From: Saccoglossus kowalevskii
Lineage: Eukaryota > Hemichordata > Enteropneusta > Harrimaniidae
Length of the DNA stretch: 49,062 bases
Assembly (NCBI RefSeq): GCF_000003605.2
Contig: NW_003156734.1
Coordinates: 828,383-877,444 of the forward strand
Direction of reading: 5' to 3'
The notes beneath the pieces are model-generated. The model was given only the letters and a program-made list of their open reading frames with translations, did not search any database and was not told the DNA's origin. Below are positions 36,983 through 49,050 of this stretch, piece after piece. Both the position numbers and the translations under genes were made by a program. The first letter of the stretch is position 1. The number at the start of each line of letters is the position of its first letter.

Positions 36983-39095
36983 ATTCAATTTTTTTCATCG
37001 ATAATTAACGCGCCATTCAATAAATTGTGCTGTGAACAACGAACATGTCAATTCTTACCAAAGGCGATATAATTAGTCAATTGCTTATCATGTATATCAT
37101 GTGTTATCGATATATTGAAGTACATTACAGATTTGATGTGAATTTATCATAGGCGTCTATATTTCAGTGATATGATAACGGTAGTAGCTTTGTGTACTTC
37201 CCGTTTCCACCACCGTGACGGCAATACGGATATAGCTGACCCGTGAATCGACACATGCTTGACACGTCTTTCGGGCTTGAATAATAATTTATTTGTTTGT
37301 TTTTTGTTTGTTTTAGAGGGTTGCGTCTGTCTGTCTATGTATTCACTATGTGGCCACATTGGTTACGAGGCTCAGTACCATTTCCCTATAACTACGGATA
37401 CCCCCAGACACTAACTTCACTTCAAAGAGGTATTCTAGCCTAGTCCTAGCGTACACGCGTGTTTTTGACAGGTCGATACTAGTACATTGACACTCCGCGG
37501 TTTTTAGTAAATCACTTCAAAAAAATCAGATCACGCTCACCTAAAAAATAACAACCCATTTCCCATATTCTTGTTGCTAAGACAACCTGTTTTCAACATG
37601 ATGGCAGAAATCAGGCAAAGAAATGTCGCCAACACTAAATACAATTTGTAATTGTTAGTTACTATATTTTTTCTAAGATCTAATTTGCTCTTTTTGCCAA
37701 ATCTTGTCAGGTGTAATACCTATTTTTCACCGGTGACTATCATGGAAACACGTAATTGCCGTCAGAAGCAATTACAGCTTCGTAATAATAACAGAGCATG
37801 TTAGTTTACTAGAGATTTTGTCATCGGATTTGTTCATTTCTTCTTATCGCATCACGTCATACTGAACATTCGCGGCTATTGTATATTTCCGTGTCACTGC
37901 ACTAACCAAATAAAAACGGAGCACTGCGCAGAATACAACAGAACGGATTATATAATAGATATACGAAGCATCTGTCAAAATAAAATCGTGTCAATGGTCA
38001 CCATAGTGTCGGTAACCAGGGAAACCCGCATTTGCTTTCCCCATCGTTCCCCAATCAGCTTCACTGGGGGAAGTGCTTGTTTAAACTCATGGAGAATCAT
38101 GCTCCGAAAAATGAAAAACGAAACATTTTCTGTGCAGCGAAATCGTTGTCAATTTGCGTTCTCAAATATTTTTAAAATAATTATAATTCAATGCGAGTAC
38201 ATGTATTTGAGCGGCGATGATGTCATTTGGGCAGGCAATACACCGTATAGAGGAATAACTGTCACCACGCTTGAGTAAGTCATAGTTTATAACAATTATA
38301 AATCATTTTACTATCATATTTCTCTCATCAACAACAGTGATCATTTTTATGATTTGTAATATTGTATCAGTTAAATGAAATATGCATATGGTTCTTTCAT
38401 ATTGGTAATGAATTGTGTGTTATGGACTGTCTTGGTTGTTTTTTTTTCAGATTTGATAAATGTTCGCTCAGGGAAGCTGGGACTGCGATCAATATATCCA
38501 CATTAACTGAATGAACATATATCATAATAACGCCCGCCCGAGTTTAGAATTGATGGGAGATATACTGTTTATAGTGACATGCATTATGCATCTATACGCC
38601 CGTAAATAACATCGTTGACAAATTACGCACTCTGTCAAATTTGCCGGTATCGTGTCAGAGGTCATGTGAGTGTTTTTGAGCGTAATTGAATAATTTTGTT
38701 TTGGCATTGAATTTGGATGAAGAAAAACAATAGGGGGTGATTTATGATGTACAAATTAATTCTTTGGCTGCAACATAAACAATAATCTCTATGAATATAT
38801 TTAAATAGTATGTTAATAACCTGTCCGTATGGGTAAATTTGCGACGCATGCGCATTACAGTTTTCAGTATTTCGAACGAATGCAGCTCGCTTGCTGCCAA
38901 ACCAAGGGTGTTATTTTATGAATAATCATAAACCTAATGGGTTTTTTTCAAGATGCACTATGATAATATTTAAACATGCTCAAAAATAATCAGTTATCCG
39001 CATTATCTCTTTAATAGATGAAATCAAGCGCAGAATGTAAAACTCGTCTCGGAGTGGTGTATGGTGGTATAAGAACAGATATTCATACCGAAAAC

Positions 39096-39121
39096 CACAG
39101 TCCCTTTATAGAAGGACTGTG
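39096..39121. repeat. 8-bp perfect hairpin
   Basis: CACAGTCC and GGACTGTG pair perfectly around a 10-base loop. A GGTTCGAACC palindrome follows at 39,133-39,142. The pair superficially recalls a tRNA, but no cloverleaf can be drawn. Confidence 0.35.
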
Positions 39122-40187
39122 CGAAAACATAAGGTTCGAACCAAGCGTGTCACATTAAAAAAAAATCTACGTGACCCATTACGTTACTACTTGTATATAG
39201 AAGCCGAAGACAATATTTGCTAGTACAGTGTTGATTTCACTACGGCCCCTTTGGATTCGAGCAGGCACAGCGGGCGAGTTTTAATACGACGTGAACAATT
39301 GCTATACGAAGCATTAGCATATCCCTTTACTACTAGTATATGGATTCGTAAACTAGTTCCGAAAACTATATTTTAAACACTATACGTCAGGAATATTGAT
39401 TTGCAACAGAAATATAGCTACCACTTTAAAATTGTAATTACTATCAGGCTATAATAATATTAACCATTTACTTCTAAGGCTGATTTAATTACAGTCTTAT
39501 TCCATATTTCGCCCCCTGGACAGAAGGTGCTTTGTAAGTAGCGGTCAGACGGCAAACGACAAACGTTTTCATCGAGCAAACGGCTAAAGCCTTTCTCGCC
39601 AGGGATTCAGGGGCTGTATCAGACCGCAATGATATACAAAGCATTGATCCGTGTTTCGTCGTGAGATCAATAAAAAAAAGTATTGTAACTTGGCGGCAGT
39701 CGTGATAAAGGTTTTCAGCACAAAAGAAACAGAATACATCGCTGCAGTAGACTGCCTGTACTGAATAGCCCGAGTGTAAGCGGTATATCATACCGTCAAC
39801 GCCGGCAACATAACAGTGGACGACGTGAAAAGAGAGAATGGGGACTGCAGAGCAAGTTAACAAATTGGTGAAGGTGAGCGGAAAGAACCCCCATGGCTAT
39901 ACACCTAGCTTTGGCAACTGTTATCAATACGAGATAGCAGACCGCTTTTCATTTTCAGATCAAAGAAAAAAAACTAGCACCCGCAGCTAGCTGTGAACAT
40001 TATTATTAGGAAGCATCCACTCATGGTGTTCTTGGGGGGGGGGGTGATCCCGTCACGGCGTTGTGTTACTGTCTGTTTTTCAATAAATACCTACGGACGT
40101 ACTGCATTGATGCCTGTGTCATACAGTAAACTACACTTTCACAGAGAGCTGACTAAAACAGACTTTACATGTACCGGAAAACACTAT

Positions 40188-40206
40188 TAATATATATATA
40201 TATATT
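40188..40206. repeat. (AT)n microsatellite
   Basis: A run of alternating A and T, ATATATATATAT, in the intergenic spacer. Confidence 0.8.
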
Positions 40207-43200
40207 TAAATTGTTTTAAAAGATACATGGGCCCGAATATGATACATATAAGGGCTCCATCGTTTATGTCTGGAGATCATGCACTAAATACAATCCCTGG
40301 AAGACGAAAACAACTATACTGGGTGCATGGGTACAGGGTAACTGTTAACACATTTTTTACACAGATAGCGCCGTTTGATACGCAGTTAGATGGGAATTTT
40401 GCAGTGTGAACACAGCATAGACGTAGTTTAGAAATAGAAATATATATGTGTAACAGTGTACGCCCGAGGACAGTATTTTGGATGCTCCCTATCTATGACA
40501 AGCAAATGAAGCCTAGTGGCACAAAATCAATAAAGCCGTACTGTATATAGTATAATTATAATTGTTGTAAGCAGTCTGAATTCATATTTGGGGGAAAAAA
40601 CATGAATTTTCGCATTGCAGTCAGCGACAAAATAACACATTTCGGTATACAAGCGTTGTCCCCATGTACAACATATAAACTAACGCGATTTAATCATTTT
40701 ATTAATTTCAAATGTTACAACTTTGCAGAAATGGGAATCAGACAACGCTAAATATTCGTCCAATCTAACAGACACGTGTGGCAAGTCGAGTTTGAGAACT
40801 GAAGTATCGCCGAAAGCTTATGATTGCTTCAAAGCCGTGACAATTTGTAGCTCGAGATAACACGATTTTTCGGCAACCTTTGAGTCTTACAATCCTAATA
40901 AATTTGCTAGTCCATAGTTGTGGAACAAGCCACTCTGCGTCATTTTCTATAAACACAATGCTATGAATGTTAGTTTAGTCCAGTAATACTAAGCCCCGGA
41001 TATTCAAAGCGATAATGATTGTTGGGGCGGGGTCTTCATTCCCGTAGTTGCCTCATTTATATCTCTCATGATTCTCTAAGGCTGTTAACTGAAATGTGCT
41101 TCGAATTTCAGGACGACGGGTTTCAACTCAAAGTAGTACTTGTCTTGTATCTATTCAAATTTGGATATGATCTAAAAAAATCAATTGAAAGTTAAAAATA
41201 AATCTCAGGAGGGCGCTGTTGGCGATTGGCTTCACACCGCCCCAATTACCAAGTATAGCACGACTTTATAATGTGAACTTCTTTCAGTTTTCTTCTATAA
41301 ACACGCGTATTACAGTAACGTTGGATAGTCTTTATAGAAATTGTCTCGCCAGACGGCCGGCGCTGATTGCGATGATTCAACCAACCCGGAGCCTCGTCTA
41401 CGCAACTCATGGCCTCGAGACATGTACTGGAGGACCTTCCAATTTTATGTAATTCTACCAGGCTTACTTGGATTACTAATTACATATTTGTCTCAAAGTT
41501 CTGACCACTGGCATGAAATGAAATAGTATTTAACTGCCGGGGTTAATAAGATTACATACAACTATGCACAGAAAACAACGGCCATCGGCATGAACATCAG
41601 CAAAGCAATGATATTGTTGGTATTATATCTTCTAACTTCACGGTAATGGAATAAATAAAACTATATTTTCGATAGATGTGTGTTTACAGAATATGTAAGT
41701 AAATACACACCAAAGTATAATAATAATAATAATCATAAAATTCGTATAACCCCACGATCAAATCTTACTATTGGTCTTAGCTTGAAAAACGGTTTTTGTG
41801 ACCGTTACATGGAGCTACGAAATTTACATATTCGTGATGACATCATCGTGACACGTGTCTGAAAGTGATCATTTGTGATGAATTCAATTTCTTTTTGTTT
41901 TTGTTTTTCCTAAACTTCAAACCTACCAAGATTTTGCTCAGTGGCTATCGACTCAGTAATCAGTGGATTCCAGACTATCGTCATTGGGGCACTCAAATAT
42001 CAGCCTCAAGTGAAATGCGCATTTATAGCGAAGCGTGCTTTCAACGTGATAACATTGTGATTGGTGGGCCTGATTATTGATTGACCAATCAAAACCGCGA
42101 TACTAAGTAATGATAATTGTGTTCAACATTGACGTTCGGTTATTTTGAATGTTGGCATACTAAATGTATCGCTCATCGAGTAGAACTCTAATGCGACAAG
42201 TATTTAAAGGACGGCAGTCGTCGTGCCGCGTTCTTTTCGATATGGGACTCATAGCGACGTATACAACGCGTGTAAAATACATTGTTTATTTACATGAAAT
42301 TCGAACACGCGCTGCGCGACGACCACCGCGCCTTAAACAGTCGTAAGTGTAAGACAGTTCATATAATGCCGATGCTAGGATTACTTTACGTGTGTGCAAT
42401 ATACACATGTCAACCAACTATAATACACCAATATTACGTCCTCCAGTACAGGCCTATTTAACAAAAAAAATCTACGCGCATTAAAATTCCATGTGCAGCT
42501 GTCAGACATGGCCACGACGTTATTTCAGGAGTACTTTCGCATTTAAAAGCGTTAACTACAGTGAAATAGACATGTAAGATAATTGTAGGTCATACAAGGT
42601 TTCACGAGGAAGATAGATAAGATGGCCAGGGCAGTGTATTCTCATTAATTTCCATGTACGAAGTAATTAGGTCGATCCGCGATCAAATCACGTCTATATC
42701 CGTAGTGAAATGAACACTGCTGATGACATGTATATTGCTTGGGATAATGTTATAGTGTACAACTGAAGTCCCCGCTCGTATTATGCATATAGGTGTTACC
42801 AAAGCATTCACCTTTAATGTGTTTTACGATTGCTGGCAAATCTCAGCTAAATCATCTCTCTTTTGAGACGCATTGTATGTGCCATTCTGTCTAAATAACT
42901 CCTCATCACCGGTAACAGTGAATAACAAGTAAAATTGGGTCGGAGTAAAACGTTAATTATCACCCATGTTCTGGGTCATTGTCCGTGCAATGGGAACTTG
43001 TAATAATACCGCGTGGTGTGGACACAGTCATAAGAAAGTTCAGTCCGTATGGAAGTTGCTATTCTATAGGTTACGATGTAGAATGGTGACAAGTACGTGA
43101 TTTTGGTTCATTACAAAAATAAAAAGATTTATACCATCTTTGTAACAGTTCATATGAACTTAAAGCAAGACCTGCTTTTAATGGTCTATATGTAGATGAC

Positions 43201-43229
43201 CACATTAATCAGTGTGTGTCGACTTTTTA

Positions 43230-43357
43230 CAGTGGCGGATCCAGAGGGGAATGCATCTGGATTACGCATAGCTTCTCTGCGATTTACGCTCCGTAAATTT
43301 TAAAGTAAGCTTGGAAACCCCCCCCCCCCCCAATACATTTTGCTGGATCCGCCACTG
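43230..43357. mobile_element. hAT-type MITE with terminal inverted repeats
   Basis: Perfect 15-bp terminal inverted repeats CAGTGGCGGATCCAG (43,230-43,244) and CTGGATCCGCCACTG (43,343-43,357) enclose a 128-bp non-coding element. The flanks ACTTTTTA (43,222-43,229) and ACGTTTTA (43,358-43,365) match at seven of eight bases, an aged 8-bp target-site duplication typical of hAT transposition. An internal run of 14 C lies at 43,318-43,331. Its CAGTGGCGGATCCAG ends are widespread in marine invertebrates and fish, as I recall. It has no transposase and must have been mobilised in trans. Confidence 0.8.
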
Positions 43358-44279
43358 ACGTTTTAACACCTTGGCGATTTCCAAAAATGTAAAGCAACAA
43401 TGTCCACTCATAATTGTGTGACATTTACGCATTAAAGTGGACACAAACTAGATTTGTACGCGAGTTTTGTGACAATCTCACTTCCCCTGGCACCACGCAA
43501 TTTTGGACCAATTAATTTTTGCCTAGGTACGCACTATGGCTAATTTGTTGTCTGTTTTCATAATACAACATTGTTGCGACTGTCCAAAGAAAGTTGTAAA
43601 TTATTCATACGAATCTTTTTTGCAGTCCATAGGAACATTGATAGAGACTTTCCCAGGGAAATTACAAGTTACTCTACGAATCTCTCTTGCGGCCGCTGTC
43701 AAGAGGCATTTCTCACACATTACATGTCAAGGAAGCTAAGAATAAACTTCTATGTGCTGTTATTATTGGTAGCATGGAATATAAATAGAAAATATTAAAC
43801 AAACAAAAAATTATAATAAGGGATATTTAAAATTAGCCTCATAAACAAGAAGCCGATCAACTAATATAGCTGTGCAATGTGATACTCAGTATTAAAGTTT
43901 TTAATTATTACTAACAAAAACAATCTTATTAACGCAAAATGATTTAATATGACCACCTCTGATTAGCTTGTAATGTACCTGTGCAGACATTAGTTTGCAA
44001 ATTTAGGCAAATAACACGCAGGGATTTCTAATCGCATCTGTCGATTGCCCGAGAGCATCAATAGAGGCTAGAATTTCCATAATTAGTCATTCAATGCTTG
44101 GTCATAGGAGATTTGACGGACTAGATTATGATATTAATCACCATACAATAATTGGCTTACAAAGAAATTGTCAGTATAGGCACTATCTCTTCGGCTAACT
44201 GATGGCTTGGTTCACACTGAATCATAACAGAGCAAAGTTCTCGCCACAATTGACACCTGCCAGAGTATGCATTGTGCAA

Positions 44280-46960
44280 TAAAACTTATTTATGGCACAA
44301 ATAATTGATATGAAATATCATTAAAACAAAACAATTTTTCCCCCCAATTGCAGCATAAATAGGTTTTTGTGATGATATTTTGTTATTTGTCAATGTCATT
44401 TAAACATCAAAATTAAACTCTGCAAAGGTGTGTAAATGTGCAATCATTGTTTTATAAACATATCTAAGAAACAGTAAAAGACAATGGCATTAGAGTCATC
44501 AACCAACAAATTTGATCAAAACTTTAAGATTTTGCCTATGCAAATCACCTACTAAATATATGCATAGATATGGCACTAAAACTAAGCAAGTCTGCACATT
44601 ACCTCAAAGTACCCATGAACTAAATTTGAACAAAATTCACTCACTTTCAATTGAGATTTTACTCAATGAAATGTGTACTGAAATTGGTCAAAATAAGCTC
44701 AGAAGTTTTAAGATTTTGCTTACATCAATAGACAAATGGATAGACAGAAAACTCATTACCTCTCTTGTGTGCTTCACCAATACTATAAAATCATTTATTT
44801 TTGCTGGCATTTAATTTCACTACTTTGATCCTTTTCACTGGGTTCACGAATTTGGCAGAAAATAACTAGTTCTGTTATTTTACATGTTCACATAGATTTA
44901 CCTGAACATTTTATGAGGAAAGCTTTTTTTTCTTGCACACTGATAGGAAAGACACTTAATTTATGTAGATTTGAAGTATTGACATATCCACATAATTAAA
45001 GAGGAGAACTGCCATAGAAACTGGCAAGTTCCAAACTTTGGCACATTATGCAGGGGAACAAACTTTGGAAAGTTAAACTCTGGTTTGGTCAAAACTTAAT
45101 ACTGCCTTACCCTTCTGAAATAGTCTCAGATTAGTACAAGATATGTTAACATTGACTACTGTACATCAGCCTTCATAAGCACAGAAACCCAGTTCTGTCC
45201 TTGCTATTTGTATATTTCTATTGTACAAAAGTACAGGTAGGGCATTTTCAGATAATGAAAATAACATTCACCAACACAACACATACAAAAGTACAATCAA
45301 TTACTGGGAAGCTGGCATACTTTCTAAATTATAGCTTACACAATTTTACAGACAAGATATTGGAGTACAAGTGTCAATCATGTCCAAAGGAACAGGTGAT
45401 TTTATAAGAAATCTGTACATCGAGTTGTAAAAATGAATATAACAGACGTACATAATAGAAGAGACATGTGCCTAATAAATACCATTGTTACCAACAGAAT
45501 ACATAGGCATCTACATGTGATTGACAGGCACATATCACAAATAAAAAAAAAAATGGCAATTTAACAAAAAACATGGTTACTATAGTGAGCATCTTTCCTG
45601 TATTGTGTATTATGACATACAGACGATGAATGTACACAGGGTAATGGGGTCAACGTAATTGACAACTCAATGAACACAAATACATTGATAACAGGTTAGG
45701 ACTGTGAATGTAATAATTGAATAGTCACATTGTTAGTCAACTTGTGATTTATTGCATACTGTATAAAAAAAATACTACTACATAACAATGGCACACTTCA
45801 CAATAGTAAATGTAATTTGTATTTTTTTGTGCATTTGTTATTATGAACGATTAATAAATTGCAGTTGTTTTGATTGACACTGGAGTGAACTCAATTGACA
45901 ATAGATGTCAAATTTCATATTAAATACGAGTGCCAAATTTGTGTCCACCTAAAACTGCATTAAAACTGACACATTAGCGTTTTAAAGAATGACTAATTGG
46001 CAGCCTTGATTGTGACTGAGGCAGTACAGCAAAGTTGGCCAAGGAAGGGAGGAGTGTGACAACTAACCAGAACAGCTTGGGGACAATGAAATGAAATTTT
46101 CACCATCAAACTATATGAAAATGCAAAAAAAAATGACTGGAATTGACATATACAGCAAAATTTGGAATCACAAGTTTTTATAAGAGTCCGTCTGTTCTGA
46201 TCATTGAGCACAACTCGCTTATTGATTTACCGGTAAAAAAAAGAAAGAATTATCATATCTACATGAAATAAGTGAAAAGTTGAAGGCATATACACACGCA
46301 TGAAATCCACTGTAACTCTCTAAATTCAATGAAGAAATATCTACACCGAGAGACAGCGCACTCAACTATCAATACATTTTTTTTTCATAAAGAAAGCAAA
46401 TAAAAACCCACTAATGATATATTTCCAGCTATAAAAACACTAGTTTTTAAAAAAAGGATTACAAACAAAATTGGTCTGGTTGAAAAAAAATTAAATTTCC
46501 TTTCACTATGGTAAAAATAATACAATTGTTAAAATTGACAAAACTGAGCAAAAAAGTTGAAAATTGCATGTGGTAACTCACCAAAAGGGGCTTAATATTT
46601 ACAAAGTACACAAACACTTTGGCCTTTCATTTTGGTGAAGACATAATTTCAAGTACTCTTAATGTTAAAAATATTAAAAAATTTATAATTAATTTTCATT
46701 CTGAGGTTTAAAAAAAAATTAGATGGCAGTTTGTAATTGGAGTCAATGGGGACATGGGAAATGCACATTGTAACAAGTGCATTGTCTCTCTTATTGACTC
46801 AACAAAAGCAGGTTTTACTGCCAACATTTCAATTTGTCAATCAATACAATGACTCAGTAATTAGTATTTGATGTAATTACATTATCTGATTACCTAAATA
46901 ACATGATTTCATCTTAATTTGTGCCCATAATTACCATGTTTTTAAGACTTAAAAATTTGG
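44280..46960 (-). other. CNTN: Probable contactin 3' UTR and downstream flank
   Basis: Downstream of the contactin stop, the sequence stays very AT-rich and almost free of CpG to about 44,280, where CpG rises again. I infer that this marks the end of the transcribed unit, giving a 3' UTR of up to about 2.7 kb. Several minus-strand AATAAA hexamers occur (seen as TTTATT, for example near 45,747 and 44,794), so the cleavage site cannot be chosen. A foldback repeat lies at about 44,781-44,900. Confidence 0.35.
44781..44900. mobile_element. Foldback-type repeat, family 3, one end diverged
   Basis: It starts TACTATAAAATCATTTATTT and continues with TTTCACTGGGTTCACGAATT, TGGCAGAAAATAACTAG and TTATTTTACATGTTCACATA. 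The same order with small changes occurs at 48,890-49,050, so the two are copies of one element. The right end is not resolved. Confidence 0.5.
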
Positions 46961-47064
46961 TTAGCAGAGATTTCTTATAGTGTGGAGAAGTAAAGAGAAA
47001 GCAAGAAGAGACAATGACACACAATGCATGCTGGGGGCTGCTCCAATTTGTCGCTGAGACCCAT
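46961..47064 (-). CDS. CNTN: Contactin terminal exon: GPI-anchor attachment signal and stop
   Basis: The acceptor is a pyrimidine-rich CTTTCACAG at 47,073-47,065. The single base carried over from the phase 1 donor selects one of three frames, and only that frame gives a GPI signal: YGSQRQIGAAPSMH, then hydrophobic CVSLSLLAFSLLLHTI, then RNLC and stop TAA. A small-residue omega site (GAA or nearby), a short spacer and a hydrophobic tail without a cytoplasmic domain are the expected architecture. That the splice phase and the GPI frame agree is strong internal support that this is the true last exon. The exon opens with an ATG in another frame, which would mislead single-frame prediction. Confidence 0.85.
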
Positions 47065-48582
47065 CTGTGAAAGAAGAAAAATACAGATATTAAAAACATG
47101 GAACTTGACACAATGAAATGAAATACGACTTTGAATGGTATCATATAGTGTTATAACCGATTTTGTGACTTCAAAGATGAACAGGGCTGCATACCTCCTT
47201 CCCAGTATAGTTTTTTAAAAATTTCTGCCCATGTTGAGATTTGTATTTTTTCTTATGAAATTAATAAATATTAAACTCGTTAGATTCTATTTTCTAACTA
47301 ATAGTCTAATATAAATTATTTCTGGGTACTGGACCTCCCCAATCTTGAACTGGCACCATATAAGGGTGCAGGTAAACAGTCTGCAAAACCTTTTAATTCT
47401 CTGACTGTATTGCAAAGGTTCAGTGATGGTTCAAATGTACTTACACAATGGAATTTTGATAGGATCACTAGTGACGCCATCACCACCTTCACTGTAACCT
47501 TGTACCTGTAGCAAGTACGTTGCCCCCGGTTGCAGTCCACTTATGGTGCCTTTAATGGTGTCCGCACCTTTGATGTCAACCTTGGTGGCGTCGCGTTCAA
47601 AACGACCATCTAAGTAATATAGAATCTGTAAATGAAATGAAACACAGCATGTGAATCAGAGCGCCATCATGTAAGTGACTTGAACAGACACATGTATGGC
47701 AGCAAATCGAGCAGCAGCACAAAGAAAGTCTTCCATTTTGGGGATGCCATCCCTCAAAAGACACTAAATAACCAAACTTAAAATGTGATTTATCATTCCA
47801 TGCGTGATCTTGTGTAATGCATAAAAAAACATCTGCTGCAAAAACATAACGACTTGATTTTAAACTCAAATTTCCTTTTTTCATATCATAGTTCAATGTC
47901 AAAATGCGAGGAGAGAATATGGTGTGAGTGCCCTTACTTTAAAACTGACCATCAACAAACACATTATTAAGCATAGAAATACGCCGAAAAAACCTTTAGC
48001 ATTTTTCAAATTCCATGGATGCTTCAACGAACGATGAATACGTGTCCTGATTTTTAGTTTGATTTCATACATATTGCAGGATCTCGCAGTGTAAGAAAAT
48101 TGATATATAATGCTGGAGAGCTGCCATATAAGCATGATGGTAGGGGACAGTAGATAATACCAATAAAGTAAAATAGAACCAAGTTCACATTTTCAGACAG
48201 TCATTTTTCAAAGACAAATATCTGTCTTTATCTTCACTATCATGTTAATGTCAACGAACAAACGATTCATTAAAAAACAATTACAGAAGCAAAGTCATAG
48301 CAGAGTGGCAATTTTTTGTGAAACGGCGCCCTCAACTGATGTATCGAGCAGCATCCACAATAAAACGATTAAATTCCAATTTAGAGGGAAGTAAGTTTTT
48401 TTGAGCACACCAAACTCTGATTAGAATACATTTTAGCTGTAAATAACAGAATAATGCAAATACCTTGTATCCTTCAAGAGGTTCTTCCTCATCATTGTAG
48501 GAAGTAATCTTGTCCCATGTGACTAAGATAGATGACCATGAACTGACTGCAGCTTTCACGTTCTCAGGAGCATCTTGGGGCG
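46961..48582 (-). CDS. CNTN: Contactin, C-terminal part (last three exons, gene enters from the right)
   Basis: Exons are join(48582..48464, 47625..47445, 47064..46961), ending at TAA 46,963-46,961. They encode the last fibronectin III domain and a GPI-anchor signal. The reading frame is continuous: phase 1 entry, phase 0 intron inside the FN3 domain, phase 1 intron after it. The FN3 domain ends EGGDGVTSDPIKIPL, which closely matches the vertebrate contactin fourth FN3 (GGDGTSSEQIRIP, from memory), and the middle LEGYK matches VTGYK. Contactins are neuronal Ig-superfamily adhesion molecules (six Ig plus four FN3 domains) held on the outer membrane by GPI; they act in axon guidance, septate-like junctions and synapse formation (family knowledge). 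The Ig and earlier FN3 exons must lie right of the window. An alternative is another GPI-anchored or L1-like FN3 protein, but the absence of a cytoplasmic tail and the terminal motif favour contactin. Confidence 0.87.
47065..47444 (-). other. CNTN: Contactin intron (before the GPI exon)
   Basis: A 380-nt phase 1 intron with GTAAGT donor and a CTTTCACAG acceptor. Nothing else is evident in it. Confidence 0.75.
47445..47625 (-). CDS. CNTN: Contactin exon: second half of the last FN3 domain
   Basis: A 181-nt exon between acceptor TCATTTACAG and donor CATTGT|GTAAGT, entered in phase 0 and left in phase 1. It encodes ILYYLDGRFERDATKVDIKG followed by ADTIKGTISGLQPGATYLLQ and VQGYSEGGDGVTSDPIKIPL. 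It has the FN3 LxPxxxY tyrosine-corner motif (LQPGATY) and the contactin-like GGDG...I.IP end. Joined to the previous exon it gives EGYK-ILYYLDG, a normal FN3 C to C' passage. Confidence 0.9.
47626..48463 (-). other. CNTN: Contactin intron (inside the last FN3 domain)
   Basis: An 838-nt phase 0 intron. Minus-strand open frames within it lack domain similarity and are treated as chance. Confidence 0.75.
48464..48582 (-). CDS. CNTN: Contactin exon: first half of the last FN3 domain
   Basis: A 119-nt exon between acceptor GGTTGTTTTCAG and donor ATACAAG|GTATTT. It begins with the last two bases of a codon (phase 1 entry, the usual FN3 boundary phase) and ends in phase 0. It encodes 39 full codons, PQDAPENVKAAVSSWSSILV then TWDKITSYNDEEEPLEGYK, with the conserved FN3 Pro-rich start, the core Trp of strand B (VTWDK) and the GYK of strand C. 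Confidence 0.88.
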
Positions 48583-48889
48583 CTGAAAACAACCACCACC
48601 ATTCATCATGTCATTAATAACTCATCAGGCAATTTTATTCAACACAATTTGAAAAATATTCATTAATAATTTAGCTATTCAAAGAACTCTCCTTATAAAC
48701 TGATCTATACAAATAACTGATTCAATTTGGTCCAATATTAAGAAATAGAAGTAATGAGATTGTGATGACAGTGACATTTAAATGTCGGTCAAATAAAATA
48801 ATTTGTAATTTTAAATATAATGGTTGTGGTTGTTCATATTATGCACACACAAACACTGCACTATGTGCAGAGGAATGAATGTTATTATT

Positions 48890-49050
48890 GTAAAAACATT
48901 TATTTTCACTATTTCTATGCTCTGGGCAATTTCACTGGTTTTAAGTTCATGAACTTGGCAGGAAAACAATGAATTTTATTTCACATGTTTACATGGATTT
49001 AATTAACAAATTTTACTTAACGCCAAAAATAGCGAAATAAAAAATAAAAA
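48890..49050. mobile_element. Foldback-type repeat, family 3
   Basis: GTAAAAACATTTATTTTCAC at the left and GCCAAAAATAGCGAAATAAA at the right are roughly inverted. The interior (TTTCACTGGTTTTAAGTTCA, GAACTTGGCAGGAAAAC, TTATTTCACATGTTTACATG) parallels 44,781-44,900. It lies in the contactin intron just upstream of the FN3 exon and runs into a poly(A) stretch that ends the window. Confidence 0.5.

Larger units (their letters stand above)
28701..44279. other. Contactin-PDZRN intergenic spacer, CpG-rich, no confident gene
   Basis: About 15.6 kb without any recognisable protein domain on either strand. Open frames reach at most 124 residues (minus strand, 39,489-39,863) and look like chance. Contents supported separately: decayed frame 29,446-30,009, CRE palindromes at 32,928 and 35,991, SINE 34,189-34,533, hairpins at 36,908 and 39,096, (AT)n near 40,190, and a hAT MITE at 43,230. 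The rest shows nothing definite. CpG is far denser than in the flanking gene bodies, for example around 42,150-42,350. Conserved non-coding elements are plausible but cannot be judged from one sequence. Confidence 0.5.

Noticed and set aside
39058-39150. Possible tRNA gene (8-bp hairpin plus GGTTCGAACC)
   Set aside because: No acceptor stem or D arm can be formed and the A box is absent.
39489-39863. 124-codon minus-strand open frame in the spacer
   Set aside because: No domain, irregular Cys and Tyr content, no splice or promoter context, and the opposite strand is also open in part; likely chance in a CpG-rich block.
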